Shown here: piece after piece, positions 26,223-33,864 of the stretch
How the letters are laid out: every line of letters starts with the position of its first letter
How positions within the stretch are numbered: position 1 is the first letter of the stretch
From: Corallococcus interemptor
GTDB lineage: Bacteria; Myxococcota; Myxococcia; Myxococcales; Myxococcaceae
Assembly (NCBI RefSeq): GCF_003668875.1
Contig: NZ_RAWM01000096.1
Location: forward strand, 1 to 33,864
Direction of reading: 5' to 3'
Length of the DNA: 33,864 bases
The notes under the pieces: model-generated
The model's input: the letters and a program-made list of their open reading frames with translations, nothing else
Databases searched by the model: none
What the model was told of the DNA's origin: nothing
Position numbers and translations under genes: made by a program

Positions 26223-27173
26223 TCAAACGTAGGTCAGCCAGTCCGCATAGCGGGCTTCCTGGCCCCGCACGACGCGGAAGTACATGTCCTGGACGAACCG
26301 GCTGATGGGGCCGGGCTTGCCGTCGCCAATCTGGCGGTTGTCCACCTCGCGCACGGGGGTGATCTCCGCGGCGGTGCCGGTGAAGAAGACCTCGTTGGCG
26401 ATGTAGAGGGCGTCACGGGTGACGGTGACTTCCTCGATGGTGGTGTGGCCGGCGTCCTTCAGCAGCTTGAGCACCGTGTCGCGGGTGATGCCGTCCAGCA
26501 CGGGGGAGGAGAGGGGCGGGGTCTTGATGATGCCCTTCTTGTTCACCATGAAGATGTTCTCGCCGGAGGCCTCCGCGACGAAGCCGCTGATGTCCAGGAG
26601 GATGGCCTCGTCGTAGCCGGCGAGCACCGCCTCGCGCTTGGCGAGGATGGAGTTCACGTACTGGCCGGTAATCTTGCCGCGCACCATGTTCACGTTCACG
26701 TGATTGCGCGTGAACGAGCTGACCTTGGCGCGGATGCCCTCCTTGATGCCCTTGTCACCCAGGTACGCGCCCCAGTCCCAGGCGGTGATGCCCACGCGGG
26801 TGGGGTTCACCGCGCCCAGGCCCATGGCGCCGTCGCCCATGAAGGCCACCGGGCGCAGGTAGGCGCCATTGGCGAACTGCGCCTTCTGCTTGCGCAAGAG
26901 CTCCAGCGTGGCCTCCACCAGTTCATCCTCGGTGTAGGGCATCTTCAGCATGATGATGTGCGCGGAGTCGAGCAGGCGGCGGATGTGCTCACGCAGCCGG
27001 AAGACGGCGAGCCGGCCATCGTGGGTCTTGTAGGCGCGGATGCCCTCGAAGACGCCCAGGCCATAGTGGAGGGCGTGCGTCATCACGTGCACGTTGCCCT
27101 CGTCCCATTTCATCACCTTCCCATCGAGCCAGATGTGTTCGGCGCGCAGCACGGTGGATGAGGTCGAGCTCAT
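26223..27173 (-). CDS. ilvE: Branched-chain amino acid aminotransferase
   Basis: This 316-residue class IV PLP enzyme transfers the amino group between glutamate and leucine, isoleucine or valine. The PLP lysine is K167 in R-G-K-I-T-G-Q-Y-V-N-S, matching the E. coli IlvE site. Family motifs include H-Y-G-L-G-V-F-E-G-I-R-A-Y (36-48), E-A-S-G-E-N-I-F (201-208), D-G-I-T-R-D-T and F-F-T-G-T-A-A-E-I-T-P-V. The ATG at 27173 is preceded by GAGAGGAA. It lies 113 nt after the MoxR gene, a gap holding several inverted repeats. It may supply branched-chain precursors used for iso-fatty acids, which are prominent in myxobacteria; that link is inference. Confidence 0.94.
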   Translation of the reverse strand: MSSTSSTVLRAEHIWLDGKVMKWDEGNVHVMTHALHYGLGVFEGIRAYKTHDGRLAVFRLREHIRRLLDSAHIIMLKMPYTEDELVEATLELLRKQKAQFANGAYLRPVAFMGDGAMGLGAVNPTRVGITAWDWGAYLGDKGIKEGIRAKVSSFTRNHVNVNMVRGKITGQYVNSILAKREAVLAGYDEAILLDISGFVAEASGENIFMVNKKGIIKTPPLSSPVLDGITRDTVLKLLKDAGHTTIEEVTVTRDALYIANEVFFTGTAAEITPVREVDNRQIGDGKPGPISRFVQDMYFRVVRGQEARYADWLTYV

Positions 27174-27206
27174 CGGGAGATTCCTCTCGGGCTAGGGTGG
27201 GACGGC

Positions 27207-27233
27207 CTGGGACTTGTACCCAGCGAGACTGGG
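27207..27233 (-). promoter_or_regulatory. Mutually exclusive hairpins in the ilvE leader
   Basis: On the minus strand the order CCCAG (27233-27229), CTGGG (27223-27219), CCCAG (27211-27207) lets the middle segment pair with either neighbour, 34 nt or more before the ilvE start. This is the geometry of a leader switch, but the stems are only 5 bp and no U-run follows. Confidence 0.3.
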
Positions 27234-27240
27234 GACGCAA

Positions 27241-27266
27241 AGCGTGAAACGCCAACGATTCACGCT
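27241..27266 (-). terminator. Hairpin after the MoxR gene
   Basis: AGCGTGAA and TTCACGCT are a perfect 8-bp inverted repeat with a 10-nt loop, 20 nt beyond the MoxR stop codon. Only TTT follows on the minus strand, so it may be a weak terminator or an operator for ilvE. Confidence 0.4.
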
Positions 27267-27286
27267 CTGTTCTGCGGCGCCGTGCG

Positions 27287-28228
27287 TCAGGCCTGCGCGA
27301 TGGTCGGCAGGTTGGCGCGGGCCTTCTCGATGTCGCCCTCGTATTTGAGGACGAGGTTGAGCGTGGAGGCGACGACGTCCGCGCTGAGCGCTTCCGCGTT
27401 GAGCAGCGCCAGGCTCTGCGCCCAGTCCAGCGTCTCGCTGATGGACGGGGCCTTCTTCAAATCCAGCGCGCGGATGGCGGCCACGGCCTCCACCACCTGC
27501 TCGGCCAGCACCTGGGGGACCTCCGGCAGGCGCGCGCGGACGATTCGCAGCTCGCGCTCGCGGTCCGGGAAGTCGATGTGCAGGTGCAGACAGCGGCGCT
27601 TGAGCGCGTCCGACAGCTCGCGGGCGTTGTTGCTGGTGAGGATGACGCGCGGGATGTGCTTCGCGCGGATGGTGCCCAGCTCCGGCACCGTGACAGCGTT
27701 GTCAGAGAGGACCTCCAGGAGGAAGGCCTCGAACTCCGGATCCGCCTTGTCGATTTCGTCCACCAGCAGCAGGGCCGGCGTGTCCGACAGCTGGGCCTGG
27801 AGGATGGGGCGGGGCAGCAGGAAGCGCTCGGAGAAGAACACCGCGTCGCCGGACGCCAGCCGGTCCGCGGCCTCCGACAGCGTGGACGTGCCCTGGGTCA
27901 GCTCCCCAATCTTGTCCTTGAGCAGCTGGGTGTAGAGCAGCTGCTTGGCGTACTCCCACTCGTAGAGGGCCTTGGCCTCGTCCAGCCCCTCGTAGCACTG
28001 GAGCCGGATGAAGGTCCGGTCCAGCGCCTGGGCCAGGGCCTTGGCCAGCTCCGTCTTGCCCACGCCGGCGGGGCCCTCCACCAGGATGGGCTTGCCCATG
28101 CGGTCCGCCAGGAACACCGCCGTGGCGATTTCGGGGGACGACAGGTAGCCCACCGCCTCCAGGCGACGCGCCGCGTCCTCCACGCTGGTGAACGAGCGAA
28201 TCTCCGGAGTCAGTTGAGGGGGGCTCAC
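27287..28228 (-). CDS. MoxR-family AAA ATPase
   Basis: This protein has about 313 residues. Walker A G-P-A-G-V-G-K-T is at 52-59, Walker B L-L-L-V-D-E-I-D-K-A-D at 153-163, and sensor-1 follows in L-T-S-N-N-A-R-E-L. An arginine pair (L-K-R-R-C) completes the AAA core, and the C-terminal helical lid follows. MoxR ATPases act as chaperones that mature metalloenzymes or other complexes, usually with a von Willebrand factor A partner. No such partner gene lies beside it here. The start is uncertain: GTG at 28228 is chosen because it begins at the conserved S-P-P-Q-L-T-P-E; a TTG at 28237 would add three residues, and neither has a clear ribosome site. Confidence 0.9.
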   Translation of the reverse strand: MSPPQLTPEIRSFTSVEDAARRLEAVGYLSSPEIATAVFLADRMGKPILVEGPAGVGKTELAKALAQALDRTFIRLQCYEGLDEAKALYEWEYAKQLLYTQLLKDKIGELTQGTSTLSEAADRLASGDAVFFSERFLLPRPILQAQLSDTPALLLVDEIDKADPEFEAFLLEVLSDNAVTVPELGTIRAKHIPRVILTSNNARELSDALKRRCLHLHIDFPDRERELRIVRARLPEVPQVLAEQVVEAVAAIRALDLKKAPSISETLDWAQSLALLNAEALSADVVASTLNLVLKYEGDIEKARANLPTIAQA

Positions 28229-28367
28229 GCGCGTCAACTTAACCGACGGCTTCCCGCCGACTGCGGCAAAAATGCCAGGGTTGTGGGGGCGCCGTCCGCA
28301 CTCTTGAGGGCCTTGGGAGCTGTAACCCTGCGGAATCAGAGTGCGTAATTATTTTCGCACCGCGGGC

Positions 28368-28380
28368 ATGCACCGTGCAT
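28368..28380. promoter_or_regulatory. ATGCAC palindrome upstream of the small membrane protein gene
   Basis: ATGCACCGTGCAT is a perfect 13-bp palindrome immediately before the chosen start codon. An A+T-rich TAATTATTTT at 28346-28355 just upstream may be the -10 region, so the palindrome would lie at the start of the transcript. Candidate operator only. Confidence 0.35.
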
Positions 28381-28382
28381 CT

Positions 28383-28646
28383 ATGCGGGCGAATCTCAGG
28401 ACGACGAGGTCGCGGGTCATGTGGGCGTGGCTGAAGCTGGCGATGGCGGTGCTGGTGGTGGTGATGCCGGGGGGCTTCCCCCTCGTGCTGGCGTACATCG
28501 CGACGCGGACGTTGCTGGAACGGTGGCGGGTGGCGCAGGCGCAGGCCCGGGAAGAGGGCCGTCCGGTGTCAGTGGTGCGGGACGTGGTGGGCGCGCTGCA
28601 CTTCCGGGACCTCATCCGTGAGGCCAGGGCGGCCACGGCGCTGTAG
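28383..28646 (+). CDS. Small membrane protein of unknown function
   Basis: This is about 87 residues from the ATG at 28383; in-frame alternatives are 28368 (ATG) and 28341 (GTG), none with a good ribosome site. A basic N-terminus (R-A-N-L-R-T-T-R-S-R) is followed by a long hydrophobic stretch (W-A-W-L-K-L-A-M-A-V-L-V-V-V-M-P-G-G-F-P-L-V-L-A-Y-I), broken by P-G-G, that could be one helix or a re-entrant hairpin. A charged cytoplasmic tail with H-F-R-D-L-I-R-E-A-R follows. It resembles no family I know. It is alone on the plus strand between moxR and aglZ, followed 28 nt later by a strong terminator, which supports it being expressed. Confidence 0.6.
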   Translation: MRANLRTTRSRVMWAWLKLAMAVLVVVMPGGFPLVLAYIATRTLLERWRVAQAQAREEGRPVSVVRDVVGALHFRDLIREARAATAL

Positions 28647-28674
28647 CCGGCGCGGGACACCCCTGAGATGGACG

Positions 28675-28716
28675 AAGGGCCCGGCACTCCCAGGAGTGCG
28701 CGGGCCCTTGTCGTTT
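28675..28716 (+). terminator. Strong terminator between convergent genes
   Basis: AAGGGCCCG pairs with CGGGCCCTT and, inside it, GCACTCC pairs with GGAGTGC around a two-base CA step, giving a stem of 16 pairs with one unpaired G. TTGTCGTTT follows on the plus strand. It lies 28 nt after the small membrane protein stop and 23 nt before the aglZ stop, so it could serve both directions, though the T-rich tail favours the plus strand. Confidence 0.8.
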
Positions 28717-28732
28717 CAGCAGAACGGGCTGG

Positions 28733-31700
28733 CTACTTGTCGAGCTCGTCCACGAGCGCCGTCCAGTCGTCCTCGCCGCCTTCGGGGGCGGTGGGCAGCT
28801 GCATGACCATGGTGCGCTCCGGGGCCTCCTCGTCCACGGGGACGGGCGTCGGGGCGGCCTTCTTCGAGGCGGCCTTGCCGGCGGGGGCGGCGGCCTTGGC
28901 CGGGGGCTTGGCGGCGGCCGGGATGACCGGGTTCGCCTGGACGGTGGCGGCCAGGTGCTCGTCCTCGGTGGCCTTGGCGCCGGCCTTCGCTGCGGGGGCG
29001 GCGGCCGGGGCCTTCGTCTTGTAGCGGGCCAGCTCCAGCTCGGCGACCTTGAGCGCCTTGCTCTTCTCCTGGACGGACGTCTGGAGGCGGGCGACCTCCT
29101 GGGCCTTGATGGCCTCGCGGCGCTCCAGCTCCGCCTTCTGCTTGGCGTTGAGGTCCTCCAGCTCCTTGGCCTGACGGGCCTCCAGGTCCTTGCGCTCCTT
29201 CTGCGCCGTGGCGAGCTTCGCGGCCGCCTCGTTGGCCTTGGTCTCCGCCGCGGCGACGCGGGCGTTGAGGTCCTTCTCCGCGCGGGCGCGGGTGCTCTGG
29301 GCGTTCTCCAGCGCCAGCTCCAGGTCCTGCGCCTTCTTGGTGCGGGCCTGCAGCTGCGTCTGGGCCTCCTTGAGCTTCGCCTCCGTGTCGGCGGCGAACT
29401 TCTGGGCCTCCTGGGACAGCTGCGCGATGCGCTGCTCCGCCTTCGCGAGCTTCGCGGCCAGGTCGTCCGACTGCTTCTTCGCCTCGGCGGCGGCGGCCTG
29501 CGCCTGCTGGGCCTGCTGCTGGGCTTGAGCCTGGGCCTGCTGGAGCTGTCCGGCCAGGCCGTCGCGCTCGCTGGTGAGCTTCTTCTGCTGCTGGGCGCCT
29601 TGCTGCAGCTGCGCGTCGCGGTCCGCGATGGCCTTGCGCGCCCCATCCAGCTCGCCGGAGACGTTGGCGATCTGCTGGTTGAGCGCGTCCGCCTGCTTCT
29701 TCGCTTCCGCGGCCCGGGCCTCCAGCTGGCTTTCCAGCTGCTTGACCTGCTCCGTGCGGGTGGAGACCTCGCGGTTGAGCACCTCCGCCTGACGCATCTT
29801 CTCCTGCGTCACGTGCGTGAGCTTGCGGAGCGTGTCCGACAGCTCCTTGCCCTTGGTGTCCACCTCGTTCTGGAGGAGCTCCTCACGGCGCTGCGACTCG
29901 TGGGTGAGCGTCTGGAGGCGGTCCTCCAGGTTGTGCCGCGCGTCCTCCGTCTGCGCGAGCGTGGAGGACAGCTGCGTGACTTCCGACACGCGGGTGCCCA
30001 GCTCGTGCTTGGTGACGATGAGCTGTTCGGCCAGGTCCTCGCCGTTGGCCTGGGCCTCGGTGAGCTGGCGCGTGAGCTCCGCCTGCATGCTGGCGGCGGC
30101 CTGGCGGGACTGCGCGTGGGCCTGCTCCTCGCGAGCCAGCGCGTCCTGGGTGCCGGCCAGCTGGCCCTGCGTGTCCGCCAGCTGCTGCGACGTGGCGTTC
30201 AGCTCAGCGAACAGGTTGTCGCGCTCGCCGGTGAGGGCGTTGATGCGGGCGGTGGTCTCCTCCGCGAGCGCCGCGTGGGCGGTGCGCTCCGCGTCGTAGA
30301 GCCCCTGCGTCTCCGACAGCTCCGCGCGCAGCTGGCCAATCTGGCCGGTGAGGTCCTGCTCCAGCGCGTCCTTCGCCGTGTTGAGCGCCGCCAGCTCCGC
30401 GATGCGCGCGTCGCGCTCCTCGGTGGTGCGGGCCAGCAGGCCGTTGGTCTCCGCGAGGATGTCGCGCGTCTCGTTGAGCTCCGCGTCCAGCTCGTCGCGG
30501 TGCGAGGTGACCTTCGCCAGGTCGGCGCGCGTCGCCTCCAGGGTCTCCTGGGTCTGCGTCAGCGTCTGGCTGGTGGCCTCCAGCTCGCCGCGCGTCTCCG
30601 ACAGCGTGCCCTCGGTGCTGGACAGCGTGTTCTGCGTGTCCGCGAGCGTGGCTTCCGTGCGCGCCAGCGTGTCCTGCGTCTGCGCGAGCGTCGCCTCGGT
30701 GGTGGCCAGCGTCTGGCTGGTGGCCTCCAGCTCGCCCTGGGTGGACGCGAGCGTCCCTTCCGTCTGCGCGAGCCTGGCCTGCGTCTCCGTCAGCGTCTGG
30801 CTGGTGGCCTCCAGCTCGCCGCGCGTCTCCGCCAGCGTGCCCTCGGTGCGGGTCAGCGTCTCCTGCGTCTCGGAGAGGGTCTGGCTGGTGGCCTCCAGCT
30901 CACCGCGCGTGGTGGAGAGGGTCTCCTCCGTCTGCGTGAGCTTGGACTGCGTGTCCGCCAGGGTCTGGCTGGTGGCCTCCAGCTCGCCGCGCGTCTCCGC
31001 CAGCGTGCCTTCGGTGCTGGAGAGGGTGTTCTGCGTCTCGGAGAGCGTCCCTTCCGTGCGCGCCAGCGTGTCCTGCGTCTGCTGGAGCGTGGCCTCGGTG
31101 GTGGCCAGCGTCTGGCTGGTGGCCTCCAGCTCGCCGCGCGTGGTGGAGAGCGTCTCCTCCGTCTGGGCCAGGCGCGTCTGCGTCTCGGAGAGCTGCTGGC
31201 TGGTGGCCTCCAGCTCGCCGCGCGTCTCGGAGAGGGTGGCCTCCGTGTTGGAGAGCGTGCCCTGCGTCTGGGACAGCTGCTGGCTCGTCGCCTCCAGCTC
31301 GCCGCGCGTCTCCGCGAGGGTGGCCTCGGTGCTGGAGAGCGTGTTCTGCGTCTCGGAGAGCTGCTGGCTCGTGGCCTCCAGGTTGCCGGTCAGCTCGGCG
31401 ATGCGGGCGTCGCGGTCGGAGACGTCGGTCTGCAGGCCCTCGATGGTGCCGTCGCGCTGGGCGACGGTGTCCTCGAGCGAGGCCACGCGCGCGGAGAGCT
31501 GCTCGCCCTGGCGCTGGGACGCGTCCAGCTGCTCCGTGAGCGCCTGAATCTGGCCGTTGAGGTCCGCCTCCAGGGCGTCCTTGGCCGCGCGCAGGTCTTC
31601 CAGCTGGCTGGTGAGGTCCTGCTCCAGCGCGTCCTTGGCCTGCTGCAGCGCCTGGAGCTCCGCGGTCAGCTCGTTCTCGCGGTCCTCCAGGTGCGTCTTG

Positions 31701-33328
31701 ACGGCCTCGACTTCGCCTTCCAGCTCACCGATGCGCTCGCGGTGCTGCTGGATGGTGGCGTTGAGCTCCGCCTCGCTGTTCTCGTTGCGGGCGATGGTCT
31801 CCTGCAGCTCGCGGTCGAGCGCGGAGATCTTCGTGTCCCGCTCCTCCACGCGCTGCGTGAGGTCCGCCTCCAGGGCGTCCTTGTCCAGCCGCAGCTGGTC
31901 GCGCTCGCCGGTGACGCGCGAGATGTCGGACTCCAGGTCCGCCACCTGCTGCGTGAGGCGCTGCTCCAGCGCGGCGCGCTCGGCGTTGAGGCGCTCAATC
32001 TCCGCGTCCGAGCGGCTGGCGTGCTCCTCCGCCGTGGTGGCCCGGGCCTCCAGGCCGCGCACGGTGGCGTCGCGCTCCTGCTCGGTCTGGGTCAGCCGCT
32101 CCGTGAGGGCCTGGATCTCCCCGTCCAGCTCGGCGTAGCGGTTGTCGCGCTCGCTGACGGTGCGGGACAGCTCGGACTCGAACTGGTCGCCGCGCTCGCG
32201 CAGCTGGAGGATGTCCGCCTCGTTGGCGCGGACGGTGTCCTGGAGCTTCTGCTCCTTGACCTCGAACTCCAGCGTGACGACGCCGAGGTGCTTCTCCAGC
32301 TTGTCGTACTCGTTGCGCCAGTTCTCCAGGTCCGCGCCGCGCCGGGCCAGCTCCTCGTCGCGGAGGTTGACCTCCTTGCGCAGGACGTTGATGTCCTTCT
32401 CCTTGGAGGCGACGACCTCGATGAGGTCCTTCTCCGAGGAGAACTTCTGGAGGAGCAGGTCGTCGACGGTGGCGCCGTGCTCGCGCTCCTTCTGCACGAT
32501 GGACTGCTGCGCGTCGTTGAAGCGGCGCAGCAGGTCGTCCACCTGCATCTTCAGGCCCTGCAGCTCCACGTCCTTCTCGTGGAGGCGGTCCTCGACGGAG
32601 AGCAGCTCGCGCTCGCGGACGCTCCAGATCTCCGACAGGCGCGCGAGCTGGGCTTCGCGCGTCTTCAGCTCATCCCGGAGGATCTGGATCTTGCCCTCGG
32701 GCGTGCCCATCAGCTCGCGGCGCGGGGGCGGACGCTTCAGTTGGCGAGACTCCGCCAGCAGCTCCGCCTTGCGGTCCGCGATGGAGGAGAAGGCCCGGTC
32801 CATGAAGGACTTGTCCTCGTCCGTCATCGCGCTGCGGCGCTCGCGCTTGGGCAGCTTGGGCGGGGCGCCCGTGCGCACGCCGGGCATGGGCGGCGGGGCT
32901 TCACGCGGCGCGCCGGAGAGCGCGGCGTCCAGGTCCGCGTCCGAGTCGTCGGTGCCGGGCGGGACGATGCCCGCGCTCATGGAGGCCAGCTCGCCCATCT
33001 CGAACGGGATGACGAGGTAGCCGTCCGCGGCGGCCGGCGTCTCACGGTGTTTGTTCAGACCCTCCACACCGGAGTCCGAGGAGAGCAGGAGGACCTTGAG
33101 GTTCTGGCCCCACTTGCCCTTCTTGATCTGCCCACAGAGGGCGAAGCCGGACTGGTCCGGCAGCTCCGCGCGCACGACCACCAGGTCGGGTCGGCGCTTC
33201 TCCAACTCCCGCTGCGCGTCTGACGCAGTGGTGGCCATGGCCGTGTTGTAGCCCGCGCTCTTGAGCACGGAGGCCATGCTGAGTGCGAAGTCGTTCTGGC
33301 TTTCGACGATGAGGACGCGACGCTCCAT
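28733..33328 (-). CDS. aglZ: AglZ-type gliding motility protein: pseudo-receiver plus long coiled coil
   Basis: This is a 1531-residue protein. Residues 1-120 form a receiver-like domain that has lost its chemistry: the phosphorylated Asp at the end of the third strand is R53 (P-D-L-V-V-V-R), the acidic pair is reduced to E9-S10, and the conserved Lys before P-F is I107. A linker (about 125-205) leads to almost continuous coiled coil (about 215-1440), then an Ala/Lys/Pro-rich segment and an acidic tail (D-D-W-T-A-L-V-D-E-L-D-K). This matches M. xanthus AglZ (about 1395 residues), which works with MglA and the Frz pathway at gliding focal adhesions; FrzS shares the plan but is much shorter. 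ATG 33328 is chosen over GTG 33340 because GAAGGG lies just upstream. Extra length comes partly from internal repeats. Confidence 0.8.
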   Translation of the reverse strand: MERRVLIVESQNDFALSMASVLKSAGYNTAMATTASDAQRELEKRRPDLVVVRAELPDQSGFALCGQIKKGKWGQNLKVLLLSSDSGVEGLNKHRETPAAADGYLVIPFEMGELASMSAGIVPPGTDDSDADLDAALSGAPREAPPPMPGVRTGAPPKLPKRERRSAMTDEDKSFMDRAFSSIADRKAELLAESRQLKRPPPRRELMGTPEGKIQILRDELKTREAQLARLSEIWSVRERELLSVEDRLHEKDVELQGLKMQVDDLLRRFNDAQQSIVQKEREHGATVDDLLLQKFSSEKDLIEVVASKEKDINVLRKEVNLRDEELARRGADLENWRNEYDKLEKHLGVVTLEFEVKEQKLQDTVRANEADILQLRERGDQFESELSRTVSERDNRYAELDGEIQALTERLTQTEQERDATVRGLEARATTAEEHASRSDAEIERLNAERAALEQRLTQQVADLESDISRVTGERDQLRLDKDALEADLTQRVEERDTKISALDRELQETIARNENSEAELNATIQQHRERIGELEGEVEAVKTHLEDRENELTAELQALQQAKDALEQDLTSQLEDLRAAKDALEADLNGQIQALTEQLDASQRQGEQLSARVASLEDTVAQRDGTIEGLQTDVSDRDARIAELTGNLEATSQQLSETQNTLSSTEATLAETRGELEATSQQLSQTQGTLSNTEATLSETRGELEATSQQLSETQTRLAQTEETLSTTRGELEATSQTLATTEATLQQTQDTLARTEGTLSETQNTLSSTEGTLAETRGELEATSQTLADTQSKLTQTEETLSTTRGELEATSQTLSETQETLTRTEGTLAETRGELEATSQTLTETQARLAQTEGTLASTQGELEATSQTLATTEATLAQTQDTLARTEATLADTQNTLSSTEGTLSETRGELEATSQTLTQTQETLEATRADLAKVTSHRDELDAELNETRDILAETNGLLARTTEERDARIAELAALNTAKDALEQDLTGQIGQLRAELSETQGLYDAERTAHAALAEETTARINALTGERDNLFAELNATSQQLADTQGQLAGTQDALAREEQAHAQSRQAAASMQAELTRQLTEAQANGEDLAEQLIVTKHELGTRVSEVTQLSSTLAQTEDARHNLEDRLQTLTHESQRREELLQNEVDTKGKELSDTLRKLTHVTQEKMRQAEVLNREVSTRTEQVKQLESQLEARAAEAKKQADALNQQIANVSGELDGARKAIADRDAQLQQGAQQQKKLTSERDGLAGQLQQAQAQAQQQAQQAQAAAAEAKKQSDDLAAKLAKAEQRIAQLSQEAQKFAADTEAKLKEAQTQLQARTKKAQDLELALENAQSTRARAEKDLNARVAAAETKANEAAAKLATAQKERKDLEARQAKELEDLNAKQKAELERREAIKAQEVARLQTSVQEKSKALKVAELELARYKTKAPAAAPAAKAGAKATEDEHLAATVQANPVIPAAAKPPAKAAAPAGKAASKKAAPTPVPVDEEAPERTMVMQLPTAPEGGEDDWTALVDELDK
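30590..31387 (-). repeat. In-frame 84/147-nt repeat array within aglZ
   Basis: Eight consecutive units fill 798 nt (266 residues). Each begins with G-(E/N)-L-E-A-T-S-Q. Units 1-3 and 5-7 are 28 residues (four heptads). Units 4 and 8 are 49 residues (seven heptads) and carry the same extra 21-residue block. A ninth, diverging copy begins at 30589. All units keep the heptad phase with T-L-x-x-T spacing. Confidence 0.9.
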
Positions 33329-33369
33329 GAAGCCCTTCACCCAGCAAAAAGTGCAGTGAAAACCGCCAC

Positions 33370-33399
33370 ATCCTATCGGGCGGGCGCAAGGCTTGGGAA
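33370..33399 (-). promoter_or_regulatory. Candidate aglZ promoter
   Basis: On the minus strand TTCCCA (33399-33394), 18 nt, TAGGAT (33375-33370) gives four of six matches in each box and a leader of about 35 nt to the ATG. It lies downstream of a small hairpin (CCGAGC with GCTCGG, 33404-33418) that follows the preceding gene. Confidence 0.35.
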
Positions 33400-33427
33400 G
33401 TTTCCGAGCGGTGCTCGGTCGGCTGCC

Positions 33428-33864
33428 TCACGAGTTCTTGCCGCGAACCGCTCCCTGTCCGACAGGGGGGACCGACCCGGGGGACGCGCCGGTGTCCGGA
33501 TCCCGCCCGGGGAAGTTGGTGGGCGGGGTGGGCCGGGCGAAGCGGGCGCCCTCGGGGGGACAGTACCCGTGCGCGAGCTGCGCGAACCACGGGTTGAGGG
33601 CGGATCCGGGCGGCTGGGGCGCGGGCCCCTCGTCCTCGGCGTCCGCGGCCTCCACCGCGAGCGAGTCCGCGTCGTGGACCTCGTCGCTGCCGATCTCCTC
33701 CGCCTCGTCCAGCGCCGCGCTGGCGGTGGCCGGCGTGTGCCCGGCGTCGTCGTCCAGGGCCAGGGCCTCGTCGGCGGCGATCTCCTCCGGTTCGTCGTCC
33801 GGGGACGCGGCCGTGGAGGGCTTCAGCACGGGCGGCGTGGGGCTCAGCTTGGGCGGGCCCTGGC
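33428..33864 (-). CDS. Acidic, proline-rich protein, C-terminal part (cut by window edge)
   Basis: The frame is open from the right edge to a stop at 33428, giving at least 145 residues. A GTG at 33829 is possible, but upstream codons continue without a stop in Pro/Lys/Ser-rich sequence, so I treat it as the end of a longer protein. The first about 75 residues are strongly acidic and Ala-rich, hence disordered. The end contains a more ordered-looking motif with N-P-W-F-A-Q-L-A-H-G-Y-C-P-P-E-G and P-P-T-N-F-P-G-R-D. It lies about 100 nt upstream of aglZ on the same strand. I recognise no family. Confidence 0.6.
   Translation of the reverse strand, partial: QGPPKLSPTPPVLKPSTAASPDDEPEEIAADEALALDDDAGHTPATASAALDEAEEIGSDEVHDADSLAVEAADAEDEGPAPQPPGSALNPWFAQLAHGYCPPEGARFARPTPPTNFPGRDPDTGASPGSVPPVGQGAVRGKNS

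Noticed and set aside
30590-31387. Regular direct repeats that might suggest a CRISPR or minisatellite array.
   Set aside because: The repeats are in frame, contiguous without unique spacers, and encode coiled-coil heptads inside aglZ.
28955-33223. A 1422-codon open frame on the plus strand opposite aglZ.
   Set aside because: Its Leu/Arg/Gly-rich repeats are the antisense image of the coiled-coil heptads. No promoter, ribosome site or domain supports it.

Overview
The window looks like a chromosomal segment of a myxobacterium, most likely Myxococcus, Corallococcus or a close relative. The reasons are the very high G+C content, the G/C-ending codons (which leave long spurious frames opposite most genes), a Ser/Thr kinase of the kind common in myxobacteria, and above all an AglZ-type gliding-motility protein with a degenerate receiver and a long coiled coil. 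The assignment is inference; no rRNA or other taxonomic marker is present. I see no transposase, integrase, phage gene, CRISPR array or tRNA, so this reads as core chromosome.

Left part (1-7200): a minus-strand efflux operon runs adaptor lipoprotein, RND pump, MarR regulator, then a truncated exported protein at the edge. A good sigma70-type promoter carries an imperfect palindrome in its spacer, a candidate site for the MarR protein. Divergent from it is an acyl-CoA dehydrogenase gene with its own palindromic operator candidate. Two small minus-strand genes follow (a zinc-ribbon protein and a two-helix membrane protein).

Middle (7288-20728): rlmE; a 2019-residue secreted alpha-2-macroglobulin-like protein with a thioester motif; convergent to it, a secreted protein with an EndoU-like catalytic pattern; an SDR oxidoreductase; then tyrS and 5-formyltetrahydrofolate cyclo-ligase on the minus strand. 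Directly upstream of the cyclo-ligase gene is a 190-nt rod-shaped RNA with a central bubble, which I call 6S RNA. A strong terminator hairpin ends only 20 nt before the tyrS start codon. Going right on the plus strand are an exported TPR protein translationally coupled to a Ser/Thr kinase, and a 57-residue hydrophilic protein.

Right part (20729-33864): a minus-strand series runs MoxR AAA ATPase, branched-chain aminotransferase, a winged-helix AAA ATPase, a Fic-fold protein with a ruined active site, endonuclease IV, a DHH phosphoesterase and a cysteine desulfurase. The last four form one tight operon with its own promoter. A small plus-strand membrane protein then converges on aglZ across a shared terminator. 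The window ends in the C-terminal part of an acidic, proline-rich protein. The most unusual items are the Fic pseudoenzyme, the exported EndoU-like protein, the tyrS leader hairpin, the 6S RNA locus and the 28/49-residue repeat array inside AglZ.
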